Shown here in pieces: positions 1-11,217 of a DNA stretch of 64,000 bases. The notes beneath the pieces are model-generated. The model saw nothing but the letters and a program-made list of their open reading frames with translations, was not told where the DNA came from and made no database searches. This DNA is from Nannocystis punicea (lineage in GTDB: Bacteria > Myxococcota_A > Polyangia > Nannocystales > Nannocystaceae). Numbering within the stretch: the stretch's first letter is position 1; every line of letters begins with the position of its first letter. Location of the stretch: contig NZ_CP114040.1 of the NCBI RefSeq assembly GCF_026965555.1, forward strand, positions 5,022,001 to 5,086,000, written 5' to 3'. A program made the translations under genes and the position numbers.

Positions 1-2
1 GC

Positions 3-674
3 AACCTGCACGTCAAGACGACGTCCAACGAGGTGTTCTCGGGGACCCAGCTCGACTCGACGAAGATCAAGTTCGACCTGCTCGAGGACCACTCGTCGCG
101 GAAGAAGACGGTCAAGGTCCTCGACGTCGAGCCGCTGTCGCCGAGCTCCGACGTCCTGCTCTACGATCTTTCGCTCAAGGTCGACGACAACGAGTGGGTG
201 CCGCTGTGCGTCGACAACGCCGGGGAGCCGACGCAGGCGATCCTGTTGGGGGATGTGTGGGACGCGTCCACCGGCGACCGCCTGACTCCCACTGCCGACG
301 GTCTGACGTTCGCCTGCCGCGACGCGGCGCTCGCGAAGTGCGTCGAGTGGGGCTATAAGCCGTGGGATCCGCAGCTGCGCGACCACCATCAGGCGTGCAC
401 GCGGCTGGTCCGCGCCGACTATTGCGGCGACGGTGTGTCGCACACGGCGCCCGGGACGTTGGTCCACGTGCTCGATCAGGTCGGCGTTCAGACCGTCGAT
501 CCGGAGCGTCAATTCGTGGTCGAGGCCGAGTGGGGCCCCGACGGCGCGGTGTGCCTGAACGGTGCCAACACGCGGCTCGGGGGGCAGCAGATCGGGTGCA
601 GCATCCCCGCGTGCGGCGCCGACTTCGCGTCCGGCGGCCTGATCCAGAGCGGCAAGATCGTGGTAGGTCCCTAG
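3..674 (+). CDS. ADYC domain-containing protein (5' partial)
   Basis: Function unknown. The ADYC family is found largely in myxobacteria and is usually exported. The reading frame is open to the left edge of the window, and the codons before the first possible start (GTG at 33) continue in the same style, so the true start and any signal peptide probably lie outside. Visible are the family motif RADYCGDG near residue 132 and a Cys-rich core (FACRDAALAKC, LRDHHQAC, GAVCLNG) that could form disulfides in the periplasm. It ends with TAG eight bases before the kinase start, so the two genes are probably co-transcribed. Family assignment is fairly sure; the role is not known. Confidence 0.8.
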   Translation, partial: NLHVKTTSNEVFSGTQLDSTKIKFDLLEDHSSRKKTVKVLDVEPLSPSSDVLLYDLSLKVDDNEWVPLCVDNAGEPTQAILLGDVWDASTGDRLTPTADGLTFACRDAALAKCVEWGYKPWDPQLRDHHQACTRLVRADYCGDGVSHTAPGTLVHVLDQVGVQTVDPERQFVVEAEWGPDGAVCLNGANTRLGGQQIGCSIPACGADFASGGLIQSGKIVVGP

Positions 675-682
675 ATGGTCGG

Positions 683-3430
<2,748 letters not shown>

Positions 3431-3466
3431 GCGAGGGCTCGGCGGGGCGGGGTATGATCCACGAAC

Positions 3467-6118
3467 GTGAGCACCGGTGACGTGGAGGACACGGTTCCGG
3501 GGGAGAAGGCCCCCGCTTCGCCGCGCCCTTCGCCCGAGCCCGTCGAGGTCCCGCAGAGCATCGGTCGCTATCGCGTGTTGTCGCAGCTCGGCGCCGGCGG
3601 TATGGGCGTGGTCTACGCGGCGTACGACAACGACCTCGATCGCAAGGTGGCGATCAAGCTGGTGTTGCCCGACAGCGAGGGCCACGGCCGCGAGGCGGCG
3701 CTGCTGCGCGAGGCGCAGGCGCTGGCCAAGGTGGAGCACCCGCACGTGGTGCGCGTGTACGAGGTCGGCAACTTCCGCGGCCAGGTCTACCTGGTGATGG
3801 AGTTCCTCAGCGGCGCGACGCTGCGGAGCTGGATGCGCGCCGAGCCGCGGCCGTGGCGGCAGCGGCTGGCGGTGCTGATCCAGGCGGGGAGGGGACTGCA
3901 GGCGGCGCACGACGCCGGGGTGGTGCACCACGACTTCAAGCCCGACAACGTGGTGGTCGACGCCTCGGGCCTGGCGCGCGTGGTCGACTTCGGGCTGGCG
4001 CAGGCCGACAGCGGCGAGGACGACACCGCGGTGCACGGCACGCCGCGCTACATGCCGCCCGAGCAGTGGCGCGGCGAGCCGGCGGGGCCGCGGGCGGATC
4101 AGTTCAGCTTCGCGGTGACGCTCTACGAGGCGCTGTACGGCCGGCGCCCGTTCGCCGGGGCGACCGCGATCCTCCTGCGCGAGGCGATCGAGCTCGGGGT
4201 GGTGCCGCCGCCGCCGTCCGACTCGAAGATCCCGCGGCGGTTCTTCCGGATCCTCGAGCGGGCGCTGTCGCCGTCGCCGGAGGCGCGCTGGCCGAGCATG
4301 GCCGACATGCTGGCGGCGCTCGAGCACGACCCGTGGGTGGTGCCGCTGCGGGTGCTGGCGGTCAGCGTGGCGCTGGTGGTCGTCGCCGTCGCCAGCTACG
4401 CGACGGGGACGTGGCGGGCGATCGCGGGGCCGCGCTGCGAGGTCGCGGGCGAGCGGCTCGACGCGGTGTGGGGCGAGCCGCAGCGCGTCGAGCTGCGCCG
4501 GGCCTTCAAGTCCACCGGCCTGGGCTTCGCGCGCGACGTCGGCGACCGCGTGATCGCCCGCCTCGACGACTACGCCGAGGCGTGGCGTGACGAGCGACGC
4601 GCGGTCTGCCAGGAGCACGCGTCGGGGCTCCAGACCGATCGGTTGACCGACCTGCGCAACGCGTGCCTGGAGCAGCGCCTCGCTCACCTGTCGGCGCTGG
4701 TCCAGGTGTTCTCGGCGCCCGACCCGTCGGTGGTCGAGAACGCGGTGCAAGCGACCGCGGCGCTGCCGGGGCTGGCCGCCTGCGCCGACGCCAACGCGCT
4801 GCTCGCAGTGGTCCTACCCGACGATCCGACCGTGGTGCGCGAGATCGAGGGGCTGCGGGCCCGGCTGGCCCGCGCCGACGTGCTCGAGCAGACGGGGCGC
4901 TACGAGGACGGGCTGAAGATCGCGGCCGAGGTGCGCGAGGAGGCGGCGCGGCTCGGCTACGCGCCGCTGGCGGCCGAGGCGGCGCTCAGCGACGGGCGGC
5001 TGCGGATGGCGGCCACGCCGGGGGCGGAGGCCGAGGCGGCGCTGGCCGAGGCGGTGCGGCTCGGGATCGCCAACGATCAATACGCGGTCGCGGCCGAGGC
5101 GGCGGTGATTCACATGTACGTCGTGGGCAGCGACGAGAGCCGGCGCGGCGAGGCGCTGGCGTCGGTGATGTACGCCGAGGCGCTGGTGGTCCGCACGCAC
5201 GGCGAGGCGCGGCTGGTCGCGCTGCTGCACAACAACATCGGCACGCTGCACGACGACCGCGAGGGCAGCGTCGAGCTGGCGCGATCCCACTACGAGCGGG
5301 CGATCGACGCGCTGCGCGTGCGCGGCGCGGCGGACCCGCTGGCGGCGATCGTCCACCACAACCTCGGGATCATGTACGTCAACCACGGGCGGCTCGACGA
5401 GGCGCGGGCGCAGTTCGAGCGCGCGCTCGAGCTGTTCGCCACGATCTTCGGCGCCGACCACCCGCTCGGCGCTCACCCGCGGATCGGCTTCGGCGACGTG
5501 GCGCTGCGCCGCGGCGCGTACGCCGAGGCCATCCCGCACTACCGCGAGGCCATCGCGTTGCTCGAGCCGTCGCTCGGCGCGGAGCACCAGTACTTGCTCG
5601 ATCCGCTGGCCGGCCTCGGCGTCGCCTACGTGGGCGTGGGCATGTACGCGGAGGCGCAGCCGTACCTCGCGCGGGCGCTGGCGATCGCCGAGCGCGACGG
5701 GCTGCGGCGCGAGCCGGTGGGCGACGCGCTGGTCGGCCTCGCCGACATCGCCGCGGCCGCGAGCCGGACCGCGGAGGCGCGCGACCTCTACGGCCGGGCC
5801 GCCGAGCTGTACGAGGGCTCGCTCGAGAGCGACCCGGCCAAGGCCTCGCGGGCGGCGCTCAAGGCCGGCGAGCTGTCGGCGGCGCTCGGCGAGCGCGACC
5901 AGGCGATCCAGTGGTTCGAGCGGGTGCGGGTCAACCAGCGCGGGCCCGAGCTCGAGCGGGGACAGGCGTCCCTGTCGCTGGCGACGCTGCTGTCGAGCCG
6001 CGCCGCCGAGCGGGCCCGCGTGTGCGCGCTGCTGACGAGCGGGCGCTCGGCGGTGCCCGACGGCGACCTGCGGCGGGTGGACACCGAGGCGCTGTTCAGC
6101 GGCTGCGAGCGGCACTGA
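3467..6118 (+). CDS. Ser/Thr protein kinase with TPR C-terminus (HHD variant)
   Basis: Paralogue of the gene before it, 883 aa, starting at GTG 3467. It has the glycine loop LGAGGMGVVY, the lysine in VAIKLV near residue 62, DFG near 174, GTPRYMPPEQ near 191, one membrane segment near 293-311, then TPR repeats. The catalytic loop reads HHDFKPDN instead of HRD: the aspartate and asparagine are kept, but the arginine that contacts a phosphorylated activation loop is His. This suggests regulation different from its neighbour, without activation-loop phosphorylation. It lacks the 60-residue activation-segment insert of the first kinase. The 3' end faces a seven-unit repeat array. Confidence 0.93.
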   Translation: MSTGDVEDTVPGEKAPASPRPSPEPVEVPQSIGRYRVLSQLGAGGMGVVYAAYDNDLDRKVAIKLVLPDSEGHGREAALLREAQALAKVEHPHVVRVYEVGNFRGQVYLVMEFLSGATLRSWMRAEPRPWRQRLAVLIQAGRGLQAAHDAGVVHHDFKPDNVVVDASGLARVVDFGLAQADSGEDDTAVHGTPRYMPPEQWRGEPAGPRADQFSFAVTLYEALYGRRPFAGATAILLREAIELGVVPPPPSDSKIPRRFFRILERALSPSPEARWPSMADMLAALEHDPWVVPLRVLAVSVALVVVAVASYATGTWRAIAGPRCEVAGERLDAVWGEPQRVELRRAFKSTGLGFARDVGDRVIARLDDYAEAWRDERRAVCQEHASGLQTDRLTDLRNACLEQRLAHLSALVQVFSAPDPSVVENAVQATAALPGLAACADANALLAVVLPDDPTVVREIEGLRARLARADVLEQTGRYEDGLKIAAEVREEAARLGYAPLAAEAALSDGRLRMAATPGAEAEAALAEAVRLGIANDQYAVAAEAAVIHMYVVGSDESRRGEALASVMYAEALVVRTHGEARLVALLHNNIGTLHDDREGSVELARSHYERAIDALRVRGAADPLAAIVHHNLGIMYVNHGRLDEARAQFERALELFATIFGADHPLGAHPRIGFGDVALRRGAYAEAIPHYREAIALLEPSLGAEHQYLLDPLAGLGVAYVGVGMYAEAQPYLARALAIAERDGLRREPVGDALVGLADIAAAASRTAEARDLYGRAAELYEGSLESDPAKASRAALKAGELSAALGERDQAIQWFERVRVNQRGPELERGQASLSLATLLSSRAAERARVCALLTSGRSAVPDGDLRRVDTEALFSGCERH

Positions 6119-6187
6119 GCGACGCACGGAGAGCGCATGCGGCCGGCGGCTGCTACGGCGCGCGGACCCCGAGCGCCTGAGTGAACG

Positions 6188-6280
6188 GACATGTCCTGGA
6201 AGACATGCTCGTTCAGGCATGCTCAGGAAAACATGCCCGCAAGGACATGTCCTCACAGACATGCCCGCGCGGACAGCCTC
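6188..6280. repeat. 14-bp-period palindromic array, 7 units
   Basis: Units begin at 6188, 6202, 6216, 6230, 6244, 6258 and 6272, exactly 14 bases apart. Each is a near-palindrome such as GACATGTCC followed by five variable bases; the last unit has decayed to GACAGCCTC. The array fills most of a convergent junction and contains the TGA stop (TCA on this strand, 6279-6281) of the minus-strand gene. Best-preserved array in the window. Confidence 0.9.
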
Positions 6281-7568
6281 AGCCGGCGCCGCGGCGGAGG
6301 CGGGCCAGCTGCGAGTTGGCGTCGCGGGCGTAGCGGCCGCTCGGCGCCAGCTTCAGGTAGGTCTCGTAGGCGACCACCGCGCCGGCGTCGTCCTTGCCGG
6401 CCTGGCGCAGCACGCCGAGGGTGAGCCAGCAGTCGGCGAGGTTGGGGTCGATGGCGACGCACTTGTCGGCCGTGGTCCGCGACTCGGACATCTTGCCCTG
6501 CTCGAGCTGGACCTGGGCCGTGAGCAGCAGGACCTCGGGGTGCTCGGGCGCCTGCTGGGCCAGCTCCGCGAGGGCGGTCGAGGCGACCTTGAGCTTGCCG
6601 TCCTTGTAGGCGTCCTTGGCCTTGTCGAGGCGGTCGAGGAACGCGGGGTCGGTCGGCGCGGGCGGCGGGGGGGCCGGCTTGGGGGCCTCGACGAGCTTGG
6701 TCTCCGGCGGCGGCTCGGCCTTGACCTCGGGCGCCTTGGCGTCCGGCAGCGGCTCGGCCGCGGTGTCGGCGGCGAGCGGGTCGGTGCTCGCCTCGTCGCC
6801 GCCGAACAGCGGGCCGCGCAACGCGTAGAGCGCGACCGCGACGACCACTGCGGCCACGGCCCCGATCAGCGGCCACGGCGGGGGCGGGGGCGGGGGCGGC
6901 GTGGCGAACAGATCGTCGTCGCCGCCGCTGTCGCCGACCGGGTCGGCCGCGCCGAGGAACGCCTGCATGAACTCGTCGGCGGGGCGGGCCTGGAACGACG
7001 GCGGCGCGTCGCTCGGGAGCGCGGGGATCGGCGCGGACGCGATCGGCTGCTGCGGCGGCGGCGGCAGCGGCAGCGACTGCGGCTGCGGCGGGGTGGCGAG
7101 GATCGGCGTGAGCGCCGGCAGGACGTCGAGGTCGAGGTCGCCGCCGAGCGGAGCGAGCTCGGCCGGACGGGACAGCGATCCGCCGCCGAAGTCATGCCGG
7201 TCCGGCTGGGCGGCAGAGGTGCTCCGCGGCTCCGCCGGCAGCGGGGCGATGCCGCCGCGCAGGGTCGTCGAGAACACGCTGTCGCTCGCCAGGCTGGAGC
7301 TCGGCGGCGGCTCGCTGACGGGCGCGGCTGTCCCCTGGAACATGTGCGAGAGACCAGACGTGGGCGCGGACTGCGAGGGCTGGCCGAAGTCACCGAGCGG
7401 GCGCTCGTCGGCGCCGCGCGAGGAGGACAGGCTGGCGAACGCCGAGGACGCGGGCGCCGCGGCGGGCGCGGCTTCGGGGCGCCGCGACGGATCCAACCAC
7501 TCGCCGCAGTATCGGCACTTGACGGCGACTTCCTGGATCTGCTCCCCACAGAACGGGCAAGGTTTCAT
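6279..7568 (-). CDS. Zinc-ribbon, membrane-anchored TPR protein
   Basis: A 429-aa protein of unknown function. It opens with a zinc ribbon (CPFCGE, then CRYCGE), followed by a long Ala/Ser/Pro-rich low-complexity stretch, a run of prolines, one membrane segment (WPLIGAVAAVVVAVALYAL), and a C-terminal TPR-like domain of about 120 residues. ATG 7568 was chosen because the first Cys pair follows at once; an in-frame ATG five codons upstream is possible. The GC-rich proline run is encoded near 6875-6900. Such proteins are common in myxobacteria and may act as membrane scaffolds; that role is inference. Confidence 0.8.
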   Translation of the reverse strand: MKPCPFCGEQIQEVAVKCRYCGEWLDPSRRPEAAPAAAPASSAFASLSSSRGADERPLGDFGQPSQSAPTSGLSHMFQGTAAPVSEPPPSSSLASDSVFSTTLRGGIAPLPAEPRSTSAAQPDRHDFGGGSLSRPAELAPLGGDLDLDVLPALTPILATPPQPQSLPLPPPPQQPIASAPIPALPSDAPPSFQARPADEFMQAFLGAADPVGDSGGDDDLFATPPPPPPPPWPLIGAVAAVVVAVALYALRGPLFGGDEASTDPLAADTAAEPLPDAKAPEVKAEPPPETKLVEAPKPAPPPPAPTDPAFLDRLDKAKDAYKDGKLKVASTALAELAQQAPEHPEVLLLTAQVQLEQGKMSESRTTADKCVAIDPNLADCWLTLGVLRQAGKDDAGAVVAYETYLKLAPSGRYARDANSQLARLRRGAG

Positions 7569-7667
7569 TAGAGTTGGAAGCATACCGGGCCCTGCGGCCG
7601 CGACCCAGCATCGGGGTGATTCAGGCCCGAGTCCTCTCATGAGGAAGGTCTCGCCTATCTTTGCTGC

Positions 7668-7682
7668 GAGGCGTAACGCCTC
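7668..7682. promoter_or_regulatory. Perfect inverted repeat between divergent genes
   Basis: GAGGCG-TAA-CGCCTC is a perfect 6-bp inverted repeat with a 3-base centre. It lies 34 bases before the start of the PLP-enzyme gene and 100 bases before the zinc-ribbon gene. It could be an operator or a small hairpin. There is only one copy, so this is weak. Confidence 0.25.
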
Positions 7683-7715
7683 TCGGGCAAGCTGGCTCGG
7701 CTCGTCTCTCGGCCC

Positions 7716-8822
7716 ATGAAGCGCGAACACCATCTCTCGCCGTTCCTGCGCAACCCCCCGGCCCGGCTCGATCTGGCGAGCCTGCCGACCCCGGTCGAGC
7801 GCGCGCCGTGGCTCGATGCTCCAGGCGCCGCGGTCTACGTCAAGCGCGACGATCAGACCAGCCGACTCTATGGCGGCGGCAAGGTTCGCAAGCTGGAGTG
7901 GCTGCTCGCCAACCCGCCGTACGACGATCGACGTCCGATCGTGTCGGTCGGCGGGATCGGCAGTCACCACCTCGTGGCGCTGGCGCTCCACCTGCAGGCG
8001 CAGGGCCGCGAGCTGCACGCCTGGGTGTTCGACCAGGTCCCGACCAGGCACACGCTCGACGATCTGGCGGTGCTGCTGTCGACGGGCGCCAAGCTGTGGG
8101 CGGTGCCGACGCGACCGGCGCTGCCGCTGGCGTGGCTGGCGTATCGCACGTGGAACAGGCCGGAGCAGGCAGGCGTGTACATGCCGCCCGGCGGGACCAC
8201 CGGGCTGGCGTGCCTGGGCTTCGTCGAGGCCGGGCTCGAGCTCGCGCAGCAGGTGAAAGACGGCGTGCTGCCGGCTCCGCAGGCGCTCTACGTCACCGGG
8301 GGCACGTGCGGGTCGTGCTGCGGGCTGGCGCTCGGGCTGGCGCTGGCGGGCCTGCCGGTGCGCGTGCGGGTGGTGTCGGCGCTCGAGCGCCTGTACCTCG
8401 GGACGACGCTGCTGAAGCGCACGCTCGGCCAGGCCTTCGCCGCGCTGGTGAGGGCCGGGCTGCGGCCCGAGCTGGCCGCGCTCGGCCCGGCCGGGCTGCT
8501 GGCGCGCGCCGGCGTGACCTGGTCGATCGACCACTCGCAGGTCGGGTCCGGCTACGCGGTGCCGACCGCGGCCGGGGAGGAGGCCGTCGCCCTGGCCGCG
8601 AGCGGCGGGCTGTCGCTCGAGACGACCTACACCGGCAAGTGCCTGGCGGCCCTGCGCCGCGACCTGGCGGCCGGGGCGGTGTCCGGACCGGTGGTGTTCT
8701 GGGACACCCACGGCGCCAACGACCTGCGGCAGCACATCGTCCCCGGCTGGGAGGCGCGCGTGCCCATGGCGCTGCGGCGGCGGCTCATCCGCGCCGGCGC
8801 GGCCCTGCCGGCCGCGACCTGA
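7716..8822 (+). CDS. PLP-dependent ACC deaminase / D-cysteine desulfhydrase family enzyme
   Basis: A 368-aa fold-type II PLP enzyme, cytosolic, expected to carry out deamination or desulfhydration of a small amino acid. The PLP lysine lies in YGGGKVRKLEW near residue 52, in the position of the family's GGNKxRKLE motif. The glycine-rich cofactor loop reads GGTCGSCCG. The usual GGxQSNHxRQ substrate loop is changed to GGIGSHHLVA, so the substrate may differ from ACC or D-cysteine. ATG 7716 is the first start before conserved sequence. It diverges from the zinc-ribbon gene and is followed by a repeat array. Confidence 0.8.
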   Translation: MKREHHLSPFLRNPPARLDLASLPTPVERAPWLDAPGAAVYVKRDDQTSRLYGGGKVRKLEWLLANPPYDDRRPIVSVGGIGSHHLVALALHLQAQGRELHAWVFDQVPTRHTLDDLAVLLSTGAKLWAVPTRPALPLAWLAYRTWNRPEQAGVYMPPGGTTGLACLGFVEAGLELAQQVKDGVLPAPQALYVTGGTCGSCCGLALGLALAGLPVRVRVVSALERLYLGTTLLKRTLGQAFAALVRAGLRPELAALGPAGLLARAGVTWSIDHSQVGSGYAVPTAAGEEAVALAASGGLSLETTYTGKCLAALRRDLAAGAVSGPVVFWDTHGANDLRQHIVPGWEARVPMALRRRLIRAGAALPAAT

Positions 8823-8837
8823 GGGGATGAACTTCGG

Positions 8838-8874
8838 GGCATGTCGTGAGGGACATGTCCCGAAAGTCATGCAA
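8838..8874. repeat. 14-bp-period palindromic array, 3 units
   Basis: Units at 8838 (GGCATGTCG), 8852 (GACATGTCC) and 8866 (GTCATGCAA). They start 15 bases after the stop of the PLP enzyme and lie between two genes on the same strand. Nothing else is recognisable in the 199-base gap. Confidence 0.85.
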
Positions 8875-9021
8875 GCAACGAGGCCGCGACCTCGCCGGAG
8901 GCGGCGGCCGGGCGGGGGCGAGCTCCGGGTCCGGCCGACCCCGGCGGCCGGCGGCAGTCCGGGCCCGGCAGGACGGATTGTGCTTGCGCCGGGTGGGCCT
9001 TCGCGTCAATGTCCGCCCGCC

Positions 9022-11217
9022 ATGTTCACCCTCACGCTCGACCCACCGGAGGTGTCGCCCCGCCTCGCGGTCATCACGATCGACCGCCCGGGCGAGAAGG
9101 TCAATACGATCGCTCCGGCGGCGCTCGCCGCGATCGAGGAGCAGTTCGCGGAGCTCGACAGTACGCCCGGCCTGGCCGGCGTCGTGCTGATCTCGGGCAA
9201 GCCCGACAACTTCATCGCCGGCGCCGACGTCGAGGTGTTCGCCACCGCGAAGGACCGCAAGGACGTCGAGACGTTCAGCCGCAAGGGCCACGAGGTCCTC
9301 AAGCGGATCGCCAATTCGAAGGTGCCGATCGTCGCCGCGATCCACGGGGCCTGCCTCGGCGCCGGCCTCGAGCTCGCGCTGTGCTGCACCTGGCGGATCG
9401 CCACCGACTCGCCGAAGACGGTGCTCGGCCTGCCCGAGACGATGCTCGGCCTGTTCCCCGGCGGCGGCGGCGTGACCCGCCTGCCGCGCCTCATCGGCGT
9501 GCGCGAGGCGCTCGACGTGATCCTCACCGGCCGCAACATCCGGCCGCGCGCGGCCAAGAAGATGGGCCTCGTCGACCAGGTGGTGAGCGAGGAGTCGCTG
9601 CTGGCGGCCGCTCGCCGGGCCGCGGGGCTGCTGGCGGCGCACAAGATCGAGCCGCACCTGCACCCGAAGAGCGACGTGGCGCGGGTGCTGCTCGAGCAGA
9701 ACCCGGTCGGCCGGCGGGTGCTCTTCAACCAGGCGCGCAAGACGGTCCAGCGCAAGACGCTGGGGCTGTATCCGGCGCCGCTGGTGGCGATCGACCTGAT
9801 CGAGCGCGGGCTGTCGCTGCCGCTCGACGAGGCGCTGGCCCAGGAGCCGCCGGCGTTCGCCGAGCTGGCGGTCGGCCCGGTGGCGCAGAACCTGGTGTCG
9901 CTGTTCCGCCGCAGCAACGCGCTCAAGAAGCAAGAGGTCGAGGACGCCGAGGGTGCGGTCGTCGAGGGCCGGCCGATCTCCCGCCTGGGCATGGTCGGCG
10001 GCGGCTTCATGGGCGCCGACATCGCGGTGGTCTCGGCCGAGAAGGGCATCGAGACGCGGATCCGCGACATCGCCCCGGAGCCGCTGGGGAAGGCGCTGGC
10101 CCACTGCAAGGCGTACTTCGACCGCCGCGCCAAGAGCCTCGGCGAGCGCCATGTCTTCAAGGCCAGGAGCCGCGTCAGCGGCAGCCTCGAGCTGGCCGGC
10201 TTCGGCACGATGGACCTCATCATCGAGGCGGTGCCCGAGAACCTCGGCCTCAAGCAGGACGTGTTCGCCCAGCTCGAGGCGCTCGTCCCGTCGACGACGA
10301 TCCTGGCCACCAACACCTCGGCGCTGCCGATCGGCAAGATCGGTGCGAAGCTGCAGCACAAGGACCGCCTGATCGGCCTGCACTTCTTCTCGCCGGTGTC
10401 GAAGATGCCGCTGCTCGAGATCGTGGTGACGCCGGAGACGTCGCCGCAGACGCTGGCGACCTGCCTGCGCTACGCGGCGCAGATCGGCAAGACGCCGATC
10501 GTGGTCAAGGACGGCCCGGGCTTCTACACCACCCGCGTGCTCGGCTTCTACTTGATGGCCGCGCTGCAGATGGTCCAGGACGGCCACACGATCGAGGCGG
10601 TCGACCGCGGCGCGCGTCAGGTCGGCTGGCCGGTCGGCCCGATCACGCTGCTCGACGAGGTCGGCATCGACGTCGGCGCGAAGGTGTCGAAGACGCTGGC
10701 CGAGGCGTTCCCGGAGCGCATCGTCGTGCCCGACACGGTCGACCAGTTCCTCGCCAGCAAGCGCTACGGCCGCAAGAACGGCCGCGGGTTCTACATCTAC
10801 CCCGGCGAGCACGAGCGCGGGTTCCTCGGCAAGAAGCCGCGCAAGCGCGTCGACCCCGAGGTCTACGAGTTCTTCGCCGGCCGCACGCCGCTGGCCGAGC
10901 CCGGCGACCCGGAGGAGCTGGGCGAGCGCTTGACGCTGATCGCGGCGCTCGAGGCGATCCGCTGCCTCGAAGAGGGCATCATCGCCTCGCCCCGCGACGG
11001 GGACATCGGCGCGGTGTTCGGCTTCGGCTACCCGCCGATGCGCGGCGGGCCGTTCCGCCACATCGACGCGCTCGGCCCGGGCGCGGTGGTCAGCCGCCTG
11101 GCCCAGCTCCGCGAGCGCTACGGCGACGCGTACACGCCCCCGGCGCTGCTCCTCGAGCTGGCCAGGTCGGGCAAGAATTTCTCGAGCCTCAACAAGGATG
11201 AGGGAGGTGCCGCATGA
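9022..11217 (+). CDS. fadJ: Fatty-acid oxidation complex alpha subunit (enoyl-CoA hydratase / 3-hydroxyacyl-CoA dehydrogenase)
   Basis: A 731-aa bifunctional beta-oxidation enzyme that hydrates enoyl-CoA and oxidises the 3-hydroxyacyl-CoA. The N-terminal crotonase domain has the oxyanion loop IAGADVEVF and the acidic catalytic segment ETMLGLFPGGGGVTRLP. The central NAD-binding fold starts at MVGGGFMGADIAV near residue 325. The dehydrogenase histidine is in GLHFFSPV. The length matches FadJ/FadB. ATG 9022 gives the family's usual N-terminus. The stop overlaps the next start (ATGA), so translation is coupled to the thiolase gene, and the two products are expected to form one complex. Confidence 0.95.
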   Translation: MFTLTLDPPEVSPRLAVITIDRPGEKVNTIAPAALAAIEEQFAELDSTPGLAGVVLISGKPDNFIAGADVEVFATAKDRKDVETFSRKGHEVLKRIANSKVPIVAAIHGACLGAGLELALCCTWRIATDSPKTVLGLPETMLGLFPGGGGVTRLPRLIGVREALDVILTGRNIRPRAAKKMGLVDQVVSEESLLAAARRAAGLLAAHKIEPHLHPKSDVARVLLEQNPVGRRVLFNQARKTVQRKTLGLYPAPLVAIDLIERGLSLPLDEALAQEPPAFAELAVGPVAQNLVSLFRRSNALKKQEVEDAEGAVVEGRPISRLGMVGGGFMGADIAVVSAEKGIETRIRDIAPEPLGKALAHCKAYFDRRAKSLGERHVFKARSRVSGSLELAGFGTMDLIIEAVPENLGLKQDVFAQLEALVPSTTILATNTSALPIGKIGAKLQHKDRLIGLHFFSPVSKMPLLEIVVTPETSPQTLATCLRYAAQIGKTPIVVKDGPGFYTTRVLGFYLMAALQMVQDGHTIEAVDRGARQVGWPVGPITLLDEVGIDVGAKVSKTLAEAFPERIVVPDTVDQFLASKRYGRKNGRGFYIYPGEHERGFLGKKPRKRVDPEVYEFFAGRTPLAEPGDPEELGERLTLIAALEAIRCLEEGIIASPRDGDIGAVFGFGYPPMRGGPFRHIDALGPGAVVSRLAQLRERYGDAYTPPALLLELARSGKNFSSLNKDEGGAA

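Noticed and set aside
6188..6280. CRISPR array
   Set aside because: The period is 14 bases, far too short for CRISPR repeat plus spacer, spacers are only five bases, and there are no cas genes.
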